A stretch of 10,222 nt of DNA from Melaminivora alkalimesophila (GTDB lineage: Bacteria > Pseudomonadota > Gammaproteobacteria > Burkholderiales > Burkholderiaceae_C). Position 1 is the stretch's first letter. Every line of letters begins with the position of its first letter. Position numbers and translations under genes: made by a program. The notes beneath the pieces were generated by a model. That model saw only the letters and a program-made list of their open reading frames with translations, ran no database searches and was not told the DNA's origin. Below, piece after piece: positions 7,227 through 10,222 of this stretch. The stretch is from NCBI RefSeq assembly GCF_000282995.1, contig NZ_ALEE01000099.1, forward strand, positions 1 to 10,222, written 5' to 3'.

Positions 7227-7865
7227 ATGGAGCCGCTGCACGGCGCCGCCTCTCAGCCGGGGGGCGGCCAGGACCAGGACATCCACCACAAGATCGGCCA
7301 GCTCACGCGCCAGCTGCACAGCGCCCTGACCGAGCTGGGCTATGCCGACCAGCTGCGCGGCACCATGGGCGAGCTGCCGGACGCGCAGAGCCGCCTGTCC
7401 TACATCGCCCGCCTGACGGGCGAGGCGGCAGAGAAAGTGCTCACGCGCGTCGAGCAGGCCAAGGCGCAGCACGACTTCATCGCCAGCGAGACGCGCCGCG
7501 TGGTCGAGGCGCTGCTGGCCGACCCGGTCGCCGCGGTCGCGAAGGGCGAGATCTTCAACTTCCTGACCGACGTGGAGCGCGTGACGCGCGAACTCGATAC
7601 GCACCTGACCGAGATCATGATGGCGCAGGACTTCCACGACCTGACGGGCCAGGTGATCGCGCGCGTCGTGAACCTGGCGGCGACCATCGAGCAGCAGCTG
7701 GTGCAGCTGCTGATCCAGACGGCCCCGCCGGGCAGCGCTCCCGCAGCCGAGCCGGGCAACGCCAGCGCGCCGCTGCAGGGCCCGGTGGTCGAACCCGAGG
7801 GGCGCAGCGACGTGGTGACCAGCCAGTCGCAGGTGGACGACCTGCTCGCCAGCCTGGGCTTCTGA
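7227..7865 (+). CDS. cheZ: CheY-P phosphatase CheZ
   Basis: Accelerates dephosphorylation of CheY-P, ending the tumble signal. It has 212 residues, close to the family norm. The catalytic helix reads MAQDFHDLTGQVIARV, with D138 and Q142 corresponding to E. coli D143 and catalytic Q147. The C-terminal CheY-docking peptide SQSQVDDLLASLGF is intact, and the preceding Pro/Ala/Gly-rich linker (about 163-198) is expected to be flexible. The rest is predicted long helices forming a dimeric four-helix bundle. ATG at 7227 is 1 nt after the cheY stop. An operon with its substrate cheY is the usual arrangement in beta- and gammaproteobacteria. No close Shine-Dalgarno apart from the G-rich end of cheY, so coupled translation is likely. 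Confidence 0.97.
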   Translation: MEPLHGAASQPGGGQDQDIHHKIGQLTRQLHSALTELGYADQLRGTMGELPDAQSRLSYIARLTGEAAEKVLTRVEQAKAQHDFIASETRRVVEALLADPVAAVAKGEIFNFLTDVERVTRELDTHLTEIMMAQDFHDLTGQVIARVVNLAATIEQQLVQLLIQTAPPGSAPAAEPGNASAPLQGPVVEPEGRSDVVTSQSQVDDLLASLGF

Positions 7866-7866
7866 A

Positions 7867-7914
7867 GCCCGCGGCGGGCCGGTGAAATAGCGCCCGCAGG
7901 CCCCGTTATTCGGG
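7867..7914. other. cheZ-flhB gap: G+C-rich palindrome and weak hairpin
   Basis: Two nt after the cheZ stop, GCCCGC (7867-7872) and GCGGGC (7874-7879) form a palindrome around a single G. Farther on, CCCG (7902-7905) pairs with CGGG (7911-7914) across a TTATT loop and is followed by CTTTAG. Alternatively GCCCG at 7892-7896 pairs with CGGGC at 7911-7915. The second hairpin plus its short T run could be a weak terminator after cheZ, but stem and T run are both below the usual standard. The gap (7866-7968) holds no coding sequence that I can support. Confidence 0.3.
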
Positions 7915-7943
7915 CTTTAGCGCGGCCCGCGGCTGCCGACAAT

Positions 7944-7965
7944 GGCGTGACCCGAAAGTCACGCC
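7944..7965 (+). promoter_or_regulatory. Perfect hairpin immediately upstream of flhB
   Basis: GGCGTGAC (7944-7951) and GTCACGCC (7958-7965) are exact complements with a 6-nt loop, CCGAAA; T7943 and G7966 add a wobble pair. The stem ends 3 nt before the flhB ATG and takes up the whole region where a Shine-Dalgarno would be; none is visible. In RNA it would place a stable stem over the ribosome landing site, suggesting translational control. As DNA it could equally be a dyad operator. Function is inference. Confidence 0.5.
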
Positions 7966-7968
7966 GCC

Positions 7969-9141
7969 ATGGATTCCAGCCAGGACAAGAACCTCCCCGC
8001 CACCGAGCGCAAGCTCCAGAAGGCCCGCGACGACGGCCAGGCGCCGCGGTCGCGCGACCTGTCGCACCTGGCGATCCTGGGCATGGGCGCGCTGGCGCTG
8101 CTGGTGCTGGCGCCCTGGTTCACCGAATACCTGCAGCGCGCGCTGCGCCAGAGCCTGGTCTTCGACGCCGCCACGGTGCGCGCGCCGCTGGACATGCTGG
8201 CGCGGCTGAAGGCGCTGGTGCTGCTGGGCGTGGCGGGCAGCGTGGTGTTCTCCGCGCTGACGGCCGGCGCCGCGCTGCTGGCCGCCGTCGGAGCCGGGGG
8301 CTTCATCTTCAGCCTCAAGCCCATCCGGCCCCAGTTCAATCGCCTGAACCCGCTCAAGGGCCTTGCCAACCTGTTTTCCAAGCAGCAGCTGGCCAACGTC
8401 GCCAAGATGGTGCTGCTCACAGGCATCGTCGCCGCCATCGCCTGGCACTTCGTCGGGCGCGGCATCGAGCCGATGGCGCAGCTGGTGCTGCAGCCTTCGC
8501 CCGTGGCGCTGCGCCACGCCGGCCAGTGGATCGTCTCGGGCATGGCGCTGCTGCTGCTGGTGGTGTTCCTGTTCGCCGTGGTGGACGTGCCGCTGCAGGC
8601 TTTTTTCTTCAAGTCGCGCCTGAAGATGAGCCACGAGGAGGTCAAGCAGGAGCACAAGGAATCCGACGGCAACCCGCTGATCAAGGGCAAGATCCGCCAG
8701 AAGCAGCGCGAGGTCGCCGACCGCGCCAGCATCGCCGCCGTGCCCAAGGCCGACTTCGTGCTGATGAACCCCACGCACTACGCGGTGGCGCTGCAGTACG
8801 ACGAGGCGAGCATGGGCGCGCCGCAGGTGGTCTCCAAGGGCACCGACCTGCTGGCTTTTCGCATCCGCGAGCTGGCGCAGCAGCACGGCGTGCCGGTGTT
8901 GCAGTCGCCCATGCTGGCGCGCGCGCTCTACGCCCACGCCGAGCTCGACCAGCCCATCCCCAGCCAGCTCTACACCGCCGTCGCGCAGGTGCTGGCCTAT
9001 GTGTACCGCCTCAAGGCCGCGATGCGCGGCGAGGGCCACATGCCCGCGCAGCAGCCCGATCCGCAGGTGCCGGCGGAGCTCGATCCGCACTCGCCCGCGG
9101 CCCAGCGCCCGGCCGCCCTGCGCCGGCGCCGCGGTGCCTGA
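7969..9141 (+). CDS. flhB: Flagellar type III export switch protein FlhB
   Basis: Inner-membrane export-gate component that controls the switch from rod/hook to filament substrates by self-cleavage. It has 390 residues, close to the usual length. The N-terminal signature is DKNLPATERKLQKARDDGQAPRSRDL. Four hydrophobic helix regions follow (about 33-50, 82-112, 143-163, 187-210), then the charged linker SHEEVKQEHKESDGNPLIKG and the cytoplasmic domain. The autocleavage site NPTH is intact at 267-270 (Salmonella cleaves after N269). The C-terminal tail is Pro/Ala-rich and ends in a basic run, RRRRG, as often varies in the family. ATG at 7969 gives the standard N-terminus; an 8-bp hairpin sits directly before it. 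flhA follows after 30 nt, the usual flhB-flhA order. FlhB is distinguished from the virulence-type paralogues (YscU/SctU) by its flagellar neighbours. Confidence 0.98.
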   Translation: MDSSQDKNLPATERKLQKARDDGQAPRSRDLSHLAILGMGALALLVLAPWFTEYLQRALRQSLVFDAATVRAPLDMLARLKALVLLGVAGSVVFSALTAGAALLAAVGAGGFIFSLKPIRPQFNRLNPLKGLANLFSKQQLANVAKMVLLTGIVAAIAWHFVGRGIEPMAQLVLQPSPVALRHAGQWIVSGMALLLLVVFLFAVVDVPLQAFFFKSRLKMSHEEVKQEHKESDGNPLIKGKIRQKQREVADRASIAAVPKADFVLMNPTHYAVALQYDEASMGAPQVVSKGTDLLAFRIRELAQQHGVPVLQSPMLARALYAHAELDQPIPSQLYTAVAQVLAYVYRLKAAMRGEGHMPAQQPDPQVPAELDPHSPAAQRPAALRRRRGA

Positions 9142-9147
9142 CCCCAG

Positions 9148-9178
9148 ACGATGACGCACGGGTAACGCACGATGACGC
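9148..9178 (+). repeat. Direct repeat duplicating the flhA start region
   Basis: ACGATGACGC occurs at 9148-9157 and again at 9169-9178, offset by 21 nt. The second copy contains the flhA ATG at 9172. The first ATG (9151) is in the same frame but meets TAA at 9163-9165 after four codons (M-T-H-G). This could be a small tandem duplication, a minimal upstream ORF, or chance. Neither ATG has a good Shine-Dalgarno. Confidence 0.4.
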
Positions 9179-10222
9179 CCCCCACCTCGCTTTCCTCCGT
9201 CCGCCAGTGGGCCGGCAGCAACGGCTCGGCCCTGGCCGGCCTGTCGGCGCCGATGCTGGTGGTGGCCATCTTGGCGCTGATGGTGCTGCCCATCCCCGCG
9301 TGGCTGCTGGACACCTTCTTCACGCTGAACATCGCCGTCGCGCTGATGGTCATGATGGTCGCGGCCTACATGCTGCGCCCGCTGGATTTCGCGGCCTTCC
9401 CGTCGGTGCTGCTGCTGACCACGCTGATGCGGCTGTCGCTGAACGTCGCCTCCACGCGCGTGGTGCTGCTCGACGGCCACACCGGCCCGGGCGCGGCCGG
9501 TAAGGTGATCGAGGCGTTTGGACACTTCCTGATCGGCGGCAACTTCGCCGTGGGCCTGATCGTGTTCGCGATCCTGGTGGTGATCAACTTCGTGGTCGTC
9601 ACCAAGGGCGCGGAGCGCATCGCCGAGGTCTCGGCGCGCTTCACGCTGGACGCCATGCCCGGCAAGCAGATGGCGGTGGACGCCGACCTGAACGCCGGCC
9701 TGATCGACGAGGCCGAGGCCAAGCGCCGCCGCGCCGAGGTGCAGGAAGAAGCCAATTTCTTCGGCTCCATGGACGGCGCGAGCAAGTTTGTGCGCGGCGA
9801 CGCGATTGCCGGCATCCTGATCCTGATCATCAACATCATCGGCGGCTTTGCCATCGGCATGCTGCAGCACGGCCTGTCGGCCGGCGCGGCGGCCGACAGC
9901 TACATCCTGCTGGCCGTCGGTGACGCGCTGGTGGCGCAGATCCCGGGCCTGCTCATTTCCGTGGCCGCGGCGATGGTGATCTCGCGCGTGGGCAAGGACA
10001 ACGACATGGGCCAGCAGATCGTGCAGCAGCTGTTCATGTCGCCGCGCGTGCTGGGCGTGGCCGGCGGCATCCTGGTGCTGCTGGGGCTGATCCCGGGCAT
10101 GCCGCACGCGGTGTTCCTGATCATGGGCTCGGGCCTGGCCTGGGCGGCCTGGCTGCTGCTCCGGCGCCAGCGCCAGCCCGCTCCGGTAGAGGAGGCGCCG
10201 GCCGCGCCCGCCGGCGACGGCG
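9172..10222 (+). CDS. flhA: Flagellar export gate protein FlhA, N-terminal part (3' end outside window)
   Basis: Main membrane component of the flagellar type III export gate; FlhA forms a ring that couples proton flow to export and docks chaperone-substrate complexes. The open frame runs from ATG 9172 to the window end without a stop: 350 codons plus one base of a family about 700 residues long. The visible membrane domain has several hydrophobic helices, the RPLDFAAFPSVLLL and LMRLSLNVASTRVVLL segments, and the FHIPEP-family signature KGAERIAEVSARFTLDAMPGKQMAVDADLNAG (145-176). The following FFGSMDGASKFVRGDAIAG contains D210, apparently matching the essential D208 of Salmonella FlhA. The last residues, RRQRQPAPVEEAPAAPAG, are the start of the linker to the cytoplasmic domain, which is not in the window. 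A start at 9151 is excluded by an in-frame TAA. flhB ends 30 nt upstream, so the two are probably cotranscribed. Confidence 0.97.
   Translation, partial: MTPPTSLSSVRQWAGSNGSALAGLSAPMLVVAILALMVLPIPAWLLDTFFTLNIAVALMVMMVAAYMLRPLDFAAFPSVLLLTTLMRLSLNVASTRVVLLDGHTGPGAAGKVIEAFGHFLIGGNFAVGLIVFAILVVINFVVVTKGAERIAEVSARFTLDAMPGKQMAVDADLNAGLIDEAEAKRRRAEVQEEANFFGSMDGASKFVRGDAIAGILILIINIIGGFAIGMLQHGLSAGAAADSYILLAVGDALVAQIPGLLISVAAAMVISRVGKDNDMGQQIVQQLFMSPRVLGVAGGILVLLGLIPGMPHAVFLIMGSGLAWAAWLLLRRQRQPAPVEEAPAAPAGDG

Noticed and set aside
7947..9503. 518-residue + strand open frame overlapping flhB and flhA
   Set aside because: Arg/Ala/Gly-rich out-of-frame translation of flhB and flhA, crossing both genes; a shadow.
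7906..10107. 733-residue antisense open frame opposite flhB and flhA
   Set aside because: Mirror of flhB and flhA; composition dominated by His, Gln, Arg, Asp and Ala repeats with no domain. The sense genes have intact catalytic and signature motifs.
1..10222. CRISPR array, tRNA or rRNA genes, insertion sequences, phage or toxin-antitoxin genes
   Set aside because: No regularly spaced repeats, no RNA gene signature, no transposase or integrase motif; coding sequence fills nearly all of the window with flagellar and modification genes.

Overview
The window is a flagellar motility and chemotaxis locus, entirely on the + strand, from a G+C-rich Gram-negative bacterium. The proteins are of the proteobacterial type: MotA, MotB, CheY and CheZ closely match the E. 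coli family pattern, and CheZ is typical of beta- and gammaproteobacteria. With the high G+C, the strong CTG/GCC/CGC codon preference and the cheY-cheZ-flhB-flhA order, this points to Burkholderiales, probably Comamonadaceae. The taxonomic call is inference.

Layout: (1) bases 1-457 hold the 3' end of a flagellin gene (fliC) cut by the window edge. (2) Bases 494-4797 hold a two-gene cassette: a 1216-residue multi-module glycosyltransferase starting 36 nt after fliC, then a 200-residue SAM-dependent methyltransferase. Its place behind flagellin suggests flagellin glycosylation and glycan methylation. (3) Bases 4882-6762 encode the stator proteins MotA and MotB. (4) Bases 6839-7865 encode the response regulator CheY and its phosphatase CheZ, one base apart. 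(5) Bases 7969-10222 encode FlhB and the first 350 codons of FlhA, the core export-gate proteins of the flagellar type III secretion system.

How they work together: FlhA and FlhB export the filament subunit FliC, which the glycosyltransferase and methyltransferase probably decorate. MotA and MotB drive rotation, CheY-P sets rotor direction, and CheZ ends the signal. Genes usually found nearby in related bacteria (flhDC, cheA, cheW, mcp, cheR, cheB, fliD, fliS) are not in the window.

No intergenic stretch reaches 300 bases; the longest is the 103-nt cheZ-flhB gap. The short gaps hold notable structure: a 48-nt nested inverted repeat before motA, a TTGTCACG-N12-CGTGACAA dyad coinciding with a good sigma70-like promoter before cheY, a perfect 8-bp hairpin ending 3 nt before the flhB start, and a duplicated start-codon region before flhA. 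The cheY and flhB elements share the GTCACG/CGTGAC core. No tRNA, rRNA, CRISPR, insertion sequence or phage gene was seen. The window is mostly a conventional flagellar locus; its less ordinary parts are the giant glycosyltransferase and the intergenic dyads.
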